From Bugula neritina (lineage: Eukaryota; Bryozoa; Gymnolaemata; Cheilostomatida; Bugulidae), in the NCBI GenBank assembly GCA_964035545.1, contig OZ037768.1:16728875-16792874 (forward strand): a stretch of DNA of 64,000 bases. The letters run 5' to 3'. The translations under genes were made by a program, and so were the position numbers. The notes below the pieces were generated by a model. The model was not told the origin of the DNA. It saw nothing but the letters and a program-made list of their open reading frames with translations, and searched no databases. This document shows positions 12,401 through 23,159 of this stretch, one piece after another. Position 1 is the first letter of the stretch. The number at the start of each line of letters is the position of its first letter.

Positions 12401-13312
12401 AGGTAAATAGGGTAAGGCTAACTTAGCATACCGGTCATCTGTGCTTTGCCAGTGTCTCTTCTGTCTCACACCACTTCTCCCATCACTGTATCTGCAAAGT
12501 ACAAAGTAACGAGATATCAAATAGTCTACAGAAATGCAAGCAAGCCATTCAACAGCCAGAACAGCGAGTTCTAACCCAGAGCCCAGACAATAAACTACCT
12601 GCAGATATGAAAGAGCAATCCTAACCAACATCTCAAATTTCTGCACAAGAATTAAGGTTCTTTTTATGTCAAGCTTATCACAGAGTCCTAATAGTTGGTT
12701 TCATTTCAGCTCACGACAGTTGCCTAGCATTCCTAACTAGCATTTGTAAGTTTTATTATGGCTATAGTGAGTATTCCATAGCAGAGCTACCCATGATGGT
12801 TAGAAAACAAAATACAATCCAACTAATAAAAAAGAAGCTTCGTATTTGTGCTTAAAATATTTAGTGACCAATAAAATGCTTATACTAACAATTGACCAAT
12901 AAAAAAATAATGGTCATTCACAAAGTGGTTGAAACTGAATTGACAAAAAAGTCACTATGAAGTTGTAATAAATCTTAGTAAACATGCAAAGTTATCAACT
13001 TTATACTTATAACTAACATCCTCTACAGTCCACACCCTTCCTGGTGAATGCAGTAGAAAGCAAGACTCTGTTTAATACTCACAGAGTCCTGGTTTGCAGG
13101 TTCAAACTAGGCGACAATTCTGTCCACTTGAATTCAGTGGGTACAGCATGGGCCAAAGGCTGGCCTTTCAAGGCTGAGCTGTTTGTGCCATAGTACTGCC
13201 ATGGCGCGGAGATATCTATGCTGGGACAGGTGGGTGGTGACACATCAAACTGGTATGTCCCGGCCCGTGGGTCCGGCGTGTCGCACCTCACATAATTTGG
13301 GGGCTGACTCAT
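9482..13312 (-). CDS. HCFC1R1: Host cell factor C1 regulator 1 (HPIP)-like protein
   Basis: The human homologue binds the HCF-1 beta-propeller and controls its nuclear export. Exons in transcript order: 13312-13083, 12491-12432, 11806-11660, (10931-10802 optional), 10703-10542, 10059-9853, 9545-9482. Without the optional exon every junction is phase 2 and the protein is 289 residues, about twice the human length. Similarity: DEQKMAQQFHSMSLQ matches human SEENMATHFSQLSLH; PCKELVLWQPSGIEQIKEA matches PCSELLLWRYPGSLIPEAL; the end GMDL matches DIMEL. The third exon has D-H-F-Y, a perfect HCF-binding motif ([DE]HxY), as does human HPIP (DHPY). The ATG at 13312 is the first in-frame ATG. The extended N-terminus, with many prolines, is not recognised. 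Introns hold only AT-rich DNA. Confidence 0.78.
10802..10931 (-). other. HCFC1R1: Optional exon of the HCFC1R1-like gene, ends in a stop at its donor
   Basis: A coding-like segment follows a good acceptor (ATACTACAG) and reads SAPSAPHYASKIPDL and HNNEGPGPYRDLWK, then TGA whose A is the last base before GTGAAAG. Included, it ends the protein before the PCKELVLW block. Skipped, the flanking exons join in frame (phase 2 to phase 2). It may be an alternative last exon or a premature-stop exon. A misassigned donor is also possible. Confidence 0.5.
12290..12420 (+). repeat. Degenerate GGTAAG-type tandem repeat in an intron
   Basis: AAAGGTAAGTAT-like words recur at roughly 15-25 base intervals in the intron before exon 11806-11660 of the minus-strand gene. 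They resemble splice donors on the plus strand, but no plus-strand gene is seen. Confidence 0.5.
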
Positions 13313-15859
13313 TACCAATACATAAAGTTGTTAAATCTAGAATATAAAAAAACTGTAACAGTATACACATTTAGAAAATACATACATGACTTATCCTGAA
13401 ATCTGCAAAATTGTATCTAATAAAAAAGTACTAAATTGTAATTCAATAATGATTTATATAAACTGACATCCTCATAAAGCATATTTATGGTTGCAGCTGT
13501 CGAAACATACTAGATCTCATAGTACTGAAGCACTGGAGTAGTTTGCATACTCATAATTATGTGAGCCTGGTAAAGCTGCACATAATTTAATAATAACTTC
13601 ACTATTAGATAATTAATGTCTAGGGTACGAAGTTTGCATGCACCCACATACTAGACATGTGCATACACTATGTTATTCAACATATGCTATGTTATTCAAC
13701 ATATGCTACAGGTTTTTGAAACTGCTTTTTCAAATGCTCTAGGTTGATTTTATACTTTTCCAGCTTCTTTTATGAATTATAGAATGCATACAAATACAAG
13801 AATTAACTCCCAATGCTGACGTAGAACTTTGGTTGCTATACAGAAAAACATACAATTAGCATATAATTTTGGCAAAATACAGGTTTTATTACTAGAAATT
13901 GAACTTTATCTCAATGACAAACCAATTGCACTCCAAGTCTCAAAATTCAAAACACGCCACATCCTGAAAATATCAGTTGTTATAGCTAGCGGTTTGCACT
14001 GTGATTTGCACAGGTAATTTTAGCATAGAAGGAAAAGATTGCAATTTAGGTACTCAAACCTATCATTTACAAATAAGAAATGAAACATAACCGTTATAGA
14101 GCATATAATTCTCAGTAAATTGATTTATTATAAATATATCATGAAACCTTTTTGACAATCTTTGATATTGCTGATGCTTTAAAGCAATGCTGCCAAAATT
14201 CAACATTTACTTGTATTTTAACCGCTATTGCGCAAACAACTCAAAAAACACGCTAGGATCAGCTACTAGAAATTGCAACATACTGGACCGATTAACTTAT
14301 AAAAAAAATATCTAAATTCAATTGTTAAAAATTTGTAGTACTAGGCATAAATTGTCCTAATGATATCGCTAACTGTGGGTACATCATACATTCAGATTTC
14401 TAATTTGCTTGAAATATTAGTTGGCCTGTCAATCTCATGAGCTAATATGTTTAAGCATTTTTAAGGCAACTTATTTTATGGGCATTGATTTGGTGAATTG
14501 CTTCCCCTGGTCATCTTATCACAGTCATTGCATACTAAGTCAAAATTACCATATTACTACCTTCATAATCAAATTAATAATATTGTCCAAACTATCTAAT
14601 ATAGGCCCTTCAGTGACTTTGAATCAATAATTATCGTGTAATATCAAATTATTTTTTCAAATTAAAATGTAGTTCAGTGTGCAAAAGATTTAAAAACATT
14701 AGAGCAAATTTATTGCAAATCCTATTAAGTTATGCAATGTGCTTTTTTCAACTTACATATAATAACCTAATGTGCTAAAACAAGGTCTTTTTGAATCTCT
14801 AAGACAGCTACAATATAATTGGGTGCATCACTTGAAACACAATATCCATTATTATTAGCACTTGTAATGCCATCAACTAGATTTGTGCTGCTAAAAATGA
14901 TCACACAAGTCAAATACATGTAAACAAGTTTTCAGGTTGTGCTCATTTTCATAACTGCAGTAGGCTATTGGCTAAATGTTTGTGGGATTTGAAAATCTGT
15001 GCTAAAATATCTAAAATGAGGGTAACCACACAAATATAATTACATTTATAAAGTGAGCTATTTTCTTTCAGCTTCAAATATACACAGTATGGTCTACCTA
15101 ATTTTATTATTAAAATTATTGATTACTAAAAAAATTTCAAAATTATTTCACAACATAGAAATATAGCGTTTATTGGTGAAACAGAGTGTCTGTGCACGTT
15201 CAGTTAGCAGATTTGCTGCAAATATTCATTTTATTTAACAATTTCTGGGCAGTAACACAATGCTACATTTTTTATTATGGCACTTATACTATTTATACCC
15301 TGATACGTTTCTGCCTATAATTATTAGATTGCATAATAATTTTATTTACTCTATCAATTAACGGTAATAAATTTAACATTTTTATTGTTTACCCAATAAT
15401 CAATCATTAAACATTGATGTCAGTATGATCCAATATAGCTACGGATAGTCTCACTATCACTTGATTGTCATGGTCATCATTATCATGTCCATACTGAGTG
15501 AGTATGCAGTGCATTGTGTTTGCAACCATTGCTCTGTAATTTATATACTACTATCATTTTATTAGTTTTACTTCACTGGTATTTTATTTCCTCATTAATT
15601 GCTTTTGGTGCAGAGAGTAATATTTAGCAAAATATTTATTTTAGACGTTAACGAATATATGATTCAGATGACTATAGCCTCAGAATAACATGTATTGTTA
15701 TAGCTATAAGTTGAGTACAGAATTATGTTACTGAGCGTGTAAGTGTTTATTATTTAGTAAAAAATTACCTCTCATGGTTTTACTAGAACTATGATTATAA
15801 ACTTTTAATTGCATATTTTAAGTTAGATAATAATGTTGAACAGTTATTTTAACTTAATG
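13313..15859. other. Gene-free AT-rich spacer
   Basis: No conserved protein, RNA gene or transposon was recognised. A 20-base unit (ATGTTATTCAACATATGCT) occurs twice in tandem near 13668-13707. The short open frames here have no coding character. Confidence 0.5.
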
Positions 15860-16620
15860 TTGCAGAAAAGATAAGGAAGAAAAGGGCTGTGTATAAGCAT
15901 ATTAACAAAATCATACGACACTGTAACCATAGATCTAATATGGTACTGTTTGAGAGAACGATCTATCATGGAGGCATATGTAAATAATATTCAAGATATG
16001 TGCAATGAGTGCAAGGCAAGGGTAGCCACAGTAGTTACAGAGACAATATGTTAAGATAGAAGTATGCTCAGCTTTAAGGCTTTTATATGTTTTATCATTC
16101 TAAACATTTTTATAGAGGACGTTCTGTGTGACAGCAACACAGAAACTATAGAGAAAAGATTTGAAATGTGAAGAGTACATCTGGAAGGAGTAGTCTCAAA
16201 CTGAGTAGAAGAAAACTGAACACCTGGTACCAGCTAGTAACATAACTAAGTTGAGGTTGAAAAAGTACAACATGTCGGGCTTCCACAGACACCAACATTT
16301 AAATACCTTGGAATAACAACCTACTAAGACGGGGGGGGGGGGGGGGGGGGAGATGCAACGCAGAGGTGAAGAAAAAAATATGAAAAACATGGGACAATGA
16401 AGAGATTTAACTGGCGCGTTGTGTGACAATGGGTCCACCAACATTGAAGATGCTGCTATACAAAGTGTGCTTTCAGCCAGCACTGTTGTATGGCAATGAT
16501 ATAGCCACTGACACAGCACTTAGAAGAGCGACTCAGCTCCACGGAAATGAGGATGTTACACGACATCGATGCCATAAGCTTGAAAGAACAAAAGGAATGA
16601 GGACATTTGAGGCATAGCAG
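15860..16620 (+). mobile_element. Decayed LINE reverse transcriptase fragment
   Basis: Pieces of a non-LTR retrotransposon RT appear in different frames. Near 15908 is KSYDTVTIDLIWYCLRER (the usual K-A-Y-D-T-V-P-R block), then IMEAYVNNIQDMCNECK. Around 16120 is EDVLCDSNTETIEKRFEM, then a stop and RVHLEG. Near 16430-16500 is PTLKMLLYKVCFQPALLYG, the thumb-region motif. Stops and frameshifts between blocks, and a 20-G run inside, show it is dead. The arrangement resembles RTE/jockey-type LINEs; the exact clade is not decided. Confidence 0.75.
16331..16350 (+). repeat. Uninterrupted run of 20 G
   Basis: A homopolymer G tract inside the LINE fragment, at the place where the intact family reads a short D/E-G-G-rich turn. 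It probably expanded after insertion, and its length is prone to assembly error. Confidence 0.95.
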
Positions 16621-18118
16621 CAATAAAAGCAGTAGCCCTGTTAATAAGAAAAAGAATGATTAATAATATCATAAATATAATAATACAAATTTCAATTTGA
16701 CAGACAAGTGACTTGACAATTTAAATTTGAATATCTAAAATGAACACCAGTTTAAGTTGGCGGTGCCAATAGCCATAGGATTAGGCTTAGGCCGCATAGC
16801 CAATAGTGAGTATTACTATTAGAATTAGAGCATTATTAGAATTACTATTACTATTAGGCTTGGCAAAATTAATATCACTATCAATATGATTATAAATATT
16901 AAATTTGATCACTAATAGTAATATACTTCACTAATTGAAGTAATTGTTATTATAAAGTTAAATACATCAACATAAAAATAGATCAAGTTAGAAATAAAAT
17001 TAAATGTCAAACTCACACTGAAAGTGAGACCCAAAGGCCAAAGTCAATGCTAAATAGCAATAAACAATCACACTGAATAACATCATCATGATCATAAATG
17101 ATGTTCACTTCAACTACAAGTTAATGATTATCATAATGATAATGATAAAGTTTATTATAAAGATTATAAAAATCTAAATTAATTATAATTATTATTAAAT
17201 TTAAAAGTTATATCATTTTATAACTTAAATTATGATAATCATAGTCATAGTGATAAGCTCGAAGTCGATGACGATTCCGAGTAGTGAGGACTGAGGATGA
17301 TTCTAATCTCGAAGTCGATCTTCACAGTTCACTGATTACTCCAAAACTAAAAGTTCATATTGGATTAAAAGTTAGAAACACTAATAGTAAGACTAAGAGT
17401 AATATAAGCAAATGGAGACACTGTGACTGACAGTGACAGCCGGACATGAGACTGAGTCAGTGAGTGCGACACTCACACTGACAGGTTTTAAGTTAAACTA
17501 TAATAATATTAATGAATTTAATGAAGCCTAAAAATATGAATATCCCAAGAAATTTAAAAAATGGCTTTAGTGTAAATGTTATTTCTGATTTGAAAACACA
17601 CTGTCGGTACTTACTACTATAATTATAATACATTTATATAATATTATTCTAAAATAAAAATTCGCACTGGCGGCTTGAGCTTGTGACTATAGGGCATAGG
17701 CATATCTAGAAAGGCATGTCTATATGAGTAGCGATTCCGGTTTCTTACGTTTCAAATTTTAGTCGTCGATGCAGCTGCAAAAGTGGACAATTAGGTTTGC
17801 AGCTACATACAATTTTACATCAATAGTTATACATTTATATGAAATGTTATCAATGATCTTTATTATAAAAGTAACTATCTATATTCATAGTATTTGTTGA
17901 CAATTATTTTGAACTGAAAAATTGAATTACGGTAATTATTTAATTTTTATTTTATAATACAAATAATATTAATAATAATATTAAAATTATTATTAATAAT
18001 AATAATAATATTATTAATATTAATATTATTATTGGTTGTATCACAGCTTTTAGCTGGTGTAACCTTCTACCATCGGCCTAGATCTACTAGGCTGGGATGG
18101 ATAAAACTTTCCTCAAAA
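16621..18118. repeat. Cryptically simple AT-rich DNA
   Basis: Degenerate walks of TAATAG, ATTACT and CATTATCA words, with many small palindromes such as TCATAATGATAATGA and the CACTCACACTGACAG/CTGAGTCAGTGAGTG cluster near 17415-17490. An AT-only inverted tract (AATAATATT and ATTATTAAT words) spans about 17955-18034. No coding region seen. Confidence 0.6.
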
Positions 18119-18210
18119 AGTGAGCTGATCCTAGTACTAGTAGTAGTAAGGCTGTCAGTGTCTGCTGAATCACTGATTCAGCAAACAGCCTTACTAGGAT
18201 CAGCTCACTT
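18119..18210. repeat. 92-base imperfect hairpin
   Basis: The left arm AAGTGAGCTGATCCTAGTA, after a small bulge, continues TAAGGCTGT, then TGCTGAATC; the right arm returns GATTCAGCA, ACAGCCTTA, CTAGGATCAGCTCACTT. The loop is only a few bases. It could be a decayed inverted-repeat transposon or a structured transcript. Function unknown. Confidence 0.85.
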
Positions 18211-18379
18211 CAGTCTCAATCACAGTTAGGTGCAGAAATGGAGATTTTGACCAAAAATTCCCCCCTGAATAGCATACTGTTGAAAGTTTTGGGCTTGTGT
18301 TAGATGGGCCCTACCAACATATTTGGAAGTGTAGAAAGCTATGGATACAACTGTTAGACAACGGCTGACTAATGTATCA

Positions 18380-18694
18380 TATTTGTTAGATAGTTGGAAA
18401 TGTCTTTTAAAGATTTGTTGAAAGTGTTAGACCAGGCCCTGTCATATTATTTTGTTAGAATGTTGGACTGTTGGAAATTCAATGCTTTTATATATCAAAA
18501 CTCTTGGAGAAGTGTTGAAAGTGTTAGACCAGGCCCTGTCATATTATTTTGTTAGAATGTTGGACTGTTGGAAATTCAATGCTTTTATATATCAACACTC
18601 TTGGAGAAGTGTTGAAAGTGTTAGACCAGGCCCTGTCATATTATTTTGTTAGAATGTTGGACTGTTGGAAATTCAATGCTTTTATATATCAACA
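18380..18694 (+). repeat. 97-bp tandem repeat array, left copy (direct)
   Basis: The starts of GAAAGTGTTAGACCAGGCCC at 18420, 18517 and 18614 are exactly 97 bases apart, preceded by one decayed unit from about 18380. Each unit carries a near-palindrome, AACACTCTTGGAGAAGTGTT. The same unit occurs in opposite orientation at 22489-23159, so the two arrays form long inverted repeats around the DUF3987-like gene. Confidence 0.95.
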
Positions 18695-19437
18695 TAAAAC
18701 TGAGATGACTTAATTTGTAAGGTAAAAGTGCAACTAGCAACCACAGAGTTGAACAGTAAAGGTGTGAGACTAGCTCCACCCAAATATTTAGATAGGCCTA
18801 TCCACAAATTAATTTACTTATTTACCCCATAACCTTTGCATGCATACCTATATTAGTATTTTAGCTTAGTATCTTAAATGCGTAATAATATAATTGTTAA
18901 TTCCCTCTAAGTGAATAGAGAGAAATTAAAGGGGGGAGTGTAATGTTACGAAATAGGATGTTTACGGAAATTATAACTCATAGTACAATCACGCACAATC
19001 ACAATGTCATCAACCTTAAATTAGCCTAACCACTAGCTGCCAGTAGTCAACCTAATGCTTTTTTAATTACTACCCCAAAACAGTAGCTACGCATGTAGAA
19101 TGATTTATAGTCAGCAGTTATGCTTGCATCAGCTGTGATGTCACACGGTGTTTGTTTACTTCAGTCCACTTCTTTGAAACAGTAAGATCCTACCCCAAAA
19201 TAGCTAAAATGTGAAATCATACCTCTTACAACGCAATGATGTTCATCAAATGGATTAGTATATAAGACAAAACCATTTTTAGTAGTTGCAATATTGTTAG
19301 AGTCATGCTGCCAGTTTAGACAGCATTTTTTAAGTTTACGTAAGACTACCAAAGAGTAGCAGTAAAGCAGTAAAGCTCGCCTGATACAGACTACATCCAG
19401 ACTACATCATCTTTGTATTTATACTTAGAATTATAAA

Positions 19438-22246
19438 ATGATGGACACTAACGCAGATACTGATATAACCAATCTCGACTGTAAAGCTATGTCAGTAGAA
19501 AGCACTGAAATTACTATTACAGATACTTCTGAACATGTAAGTATTTGAATTGTTATTAGTAGCTACGGATTTGCATTATTATATTTATACAACTATTCTT
19601 CTATATTTTGGTAAGGAATAACATTTCTAGGAAATTTAAATGATCAATTGTATTTTTATTTAATAAGTTATCATTTAAACCATATTTTACTTACTTCAGG
19701 TAAATCCTGATCCATTATGGGAAGTGCTCCCCAACACTCCGCTGTTAAAGCTATTAGATGAGACTTCAAAAGAAGCCTCTGTCAACATCTCCATGCTTTT
19801 GCTACCAGTTCTTACAATTGTGTCTGGATTGATGGGGATTTCCACTGTCTCAACTCATAGGGATGAGATAAACTTTTCTGAACCAAATATAATTTGGTCG
19901 GCAGTGGCTGCTCCTCCAGGTTAGACATAATCACGGATAATAGATATTTATGCTTATTAACTAATGATTATTAAAACGCCTAAATTATGAAGAGAACAGA
20001 ATTTTACTCAAAACCATATAAATTAGTCTTTCGCTTAGCATGATTAGAGCATTTTTACCCAAACCTCCACGCTTGTATGTTAGAATAAATTATTAGTGTT
20101 ATTTACTGTTATCTACAGGGTCTCGAAAAACAGTGGCATTGAAGTGTCTGTTGGCAGCCCTCAAGCGAGTGGAAGACACTGTGTGTCATGAACAAGCTGA
20201 AAAAAGTTTTAGTGGGCTTTCAACTCAAGGTAGTTATGCAATGTTTTATAATATTTGCAGTTTGAACTTTTGCTAGAAAAGATAACTTCTTTCAGGTAAT
20301 CATTGTTTATTTAACTTTACTAATAATAATTTTTTTGTTGCTATTTACTAGAACTGCTTTATATATAGATAATGAGCCATGTCTCTCTCGCCTTTTTTGC
20401 TCAAATGAAACTATCACGATGGCAAAATTGCATGAGCAATTATCCACCAATAATGGAACTTATCTCAATATACTGGATGAGATTAAAGGCTTGTTCGAAT
20501 GTCTAGAGAATAAGGGAAGGCCAGATTCCCTAGATAGACGCATTTGGCTAATACTATCTGGTGGTGGAAGCTGGGCCCGAAACAGCAAGCAAGGCCTACA
20601 AGAAATAGAAGAATCAAGATTAAATTACACAGGTACACAAAAGTTTACTGTGTACACATAAAATTTCTTTATTGCCTTTTCTTTTAGTTTGCATTCTATT
20701 GGCTACTTTTCTATTATTTATTAAAAGAAGTGTTGTGCAATGGTATATAATATATTTTACCTGTTGAAACTTTATACAAACTCTTCCATATGTACTTCTA
20801 GGCTTTCTTCAACCTAGGCTGCTCAACCAGCGCATAAAGAGAGACGATATAGACGGTTTTGTGGACCGGCATTTGATATGCTTTACCACAAAGCGCCATG
20901 TCAAGTTTCAGGAGATAAGAAAACGAGTAGAGAGTGGGAAAGATTTGTTCACTCTTTTTTTAAAGGTGTTTCAAAATCACCACTGTTCAGAGGTAAAAAT
21001 TTAAGTAATGAATGTTTGCTGTATAGCTATAAATGTATTTTGATCTGCCAGGGTAACTGGTAACTGGTCTAGCAGGTAGCTGAACTTTAAAACTGGATAC
21101 ATTATAAATTGTATGCAAGTGGACCGAGGATGTAAATAAGTTCATTTTCATTGAAAAAGATTCTTTGCGTGATGTATTTAGATCCTTATAAATTTTAATT
21201 GTGTTCATTCTTACTGTATTCTATACAGGACTGTTTGTTGTATTGTTTAGCATTTTGACGCCATTTAATATTGTGAGGCCACTTTTTCAGAAGAACTTTT
21301 ATAAACTGAATTCGGAAGCAGGCGAGTTGTTCGAAAACTACTTTGATGAGATGGAGGCAAGAACATCTGACCTTCCAGCAGCTGATCCTTTTCTGGGACT
21401 CATTAATAAATCATCAGTGAGTAAAATTTTGGCAATTTTACAAACTTCATAAGCTAGCTTTGACAAATTTCAATGTCTATATACGAATCAAAAAGCTACA
21501 GATACCAGCAGTAACTCAGGTTTGGTTTTTTTAAGTCAGTATCATAGATGCAGCTGAACTCATACATGTTTGTAAAAACCCTGATTGTGGAAACTTACAG
21601 TTGCTTGATAACAGTTATAATTATGCAGGGCCATGTCTCAAGATTGGCAATGGTATTAGAAGCAGCAAACCATGCACTTGAGGGAGGAGCAGCAGTGACT
21701 GGAATCGTACAAGCAACCAGCATGCAACAGGCAATTGCAGTTATGCGGCATCTGGATGGTGGAAAATTAAACGTTATTGGAAAGCCCCAAAGAGAGGGTG
21801 TAAAGGCTAAAGAGGTTAGTGTTTGAAAGAAAAAAATTGCAAGCATGTGCAAACAATTATGAATTATGTTGATACATTTTGTAACACTTTGTAACATCAA
21901 CCTTACCTAATGTGGAGCTGCTGTTGAAAATATAGAACAATTGAAAATGTAGAGCAAATCATCTTTGGAACCTTCCAATGACTGTTCAAGAGATATATGT
22001 AATAAAATTTTGCAGAATAACAGACACTATGGGGCAATGACAGAAGACGAATTTTTAGAGCTGAATGCTACAAAGAGGTTAAATGCTTTAAGGGATAAAG
22101 TAATAACAGCAAGAACCCTGCAACAGAATAAAGTTATTAAGATTGCAAGTGAGTGCAAAGAGTTTTTAATGGCTGCTGCAAAACACGGACTTGGGACCAT
22201 CTCCCAAGGGGCAAGAAAAGATTCCATGCGTTTTGTGAAAAAATAA
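19438..22246 (+). CDS. DUF3987-like P-loop protein inside an inverted-repeat unit
   Basis: Eight exons: 19438-19536, 19700-19919, 20119-20229, 20369-20632, 20802-20992, 21291-21416, 21629-21814, 21953-22246. All phases fit, giving 496 residues. A degenerate Walker A (PPGSRKT, residues 105-111; the usual second G is R) follows SEPNIIWSAVAA. A Walker B (LNILDE, D180-E181) and DDIDGFVDRHLI (residues 246-257) follow in the order seen in DUF3987 proteins, which in prokaryotes are helicase/primase-like NTPases of plasmids and phages. The last third (GHVSRLAMVLEAANHAL onward) is helical like the family's C-terminal part. The start is the first ATG of an MM pair. The gene sits between inverted 97-bp arrays, suggesting mobile origin, but seven introns and intact frames suggest a maintained gene. 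The biological role is unknown; the family call is from motif order only. Confidence 0.7.
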
Positions 22247-22488
22247 AAAAGTAATTCTTGTATATTGGTAATGCTATTTAAAGTGATGTATTTTTTTATA
22301 TTTTAGCAACTTCATTATTAAATACTCAAAATGTCAAAAATACAATTAGTGTTATGACTTTTTTGATTGAATGGAAGCATTGCATTTTAAATGATTGGCT
22401 TCAAAGCATAGTGTAGGATTCAACAAATACATTGCAGCAAAACAATGCATAAACAATATCAACCAATTTTAGATTAGGTAATCCATGA

Positions 22489-23159
22489 AAGCATTGAATT
22501 TCCAACAGTCTAACATTCCAACAAAATAATATGACAGGGCCTGGTCTAACACTTTCAACACTTCTCCAAGAGTGTTGATATATAAAAGCATTGAATTTCC
22601 AACATTCTAACAAAATAATATGACAGGGCCTGGTCTAACACTTTCAACACTTCTCCAAGAGTGTTGATATATAAAAGCATTGAATTTCCAACAGTCCAAC
22701 ATTCTAACAAAATAATATGACTGAGCCTGGTCTAACACTTTCAACACTTCTCCAAGAGTGTTAATATATAAAAGCATTGAATTTCCAACAGTCCAACATT
22801 CTAACAAAATAATATGACAGGGCCCGGTCTAACACTTTCAACACTTCTCCAAGAGTGTTGATATATAAAAGCATTGAATTTCCAACAGTCCAACATTCTA
22901 ACAAAATAATATGACAGGGCCTGGTCTAACACTTTCAACACTTCTCCAAGAGTGTTGATATATAAAAGCATTGAATTTCCAACAGTCCAACATTCTAACA
23001 AAATAATATGACAGGGCCTGGTCTAACACTTTCAACACTTCTCCAAGAGTGTTGATATATAAAAGCATTGAATTTCCAACAGTCCAACATTCTAACAAAA
23101 TAATATGACAGGGCCTGGTCTAACACTTTCAACACTTCTCCAAGAGTGTTGATATATAA
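22489..23159 (-). repeat. 97-bp tandem repeat array, right copy (inverted)
   Basis: About seven copies of the same 97-bp unit as at 18380-18694, here in reverse orientation and more homogeneous. The inner end stops in the same part of the unit as the inner end of the left array (just after the AATTCAATGCTTT word). The open frames of identical peptides here are repeat artefacts. Confidence 0.96.

Noticed and set aside
22607-23098. Identical 66-residue open frames starting MLECWTVGNSM
   Set aside because: Each is read from the 97-bp tandem repeat; 97 is not a multiple of three and no conserved protein is encoded.
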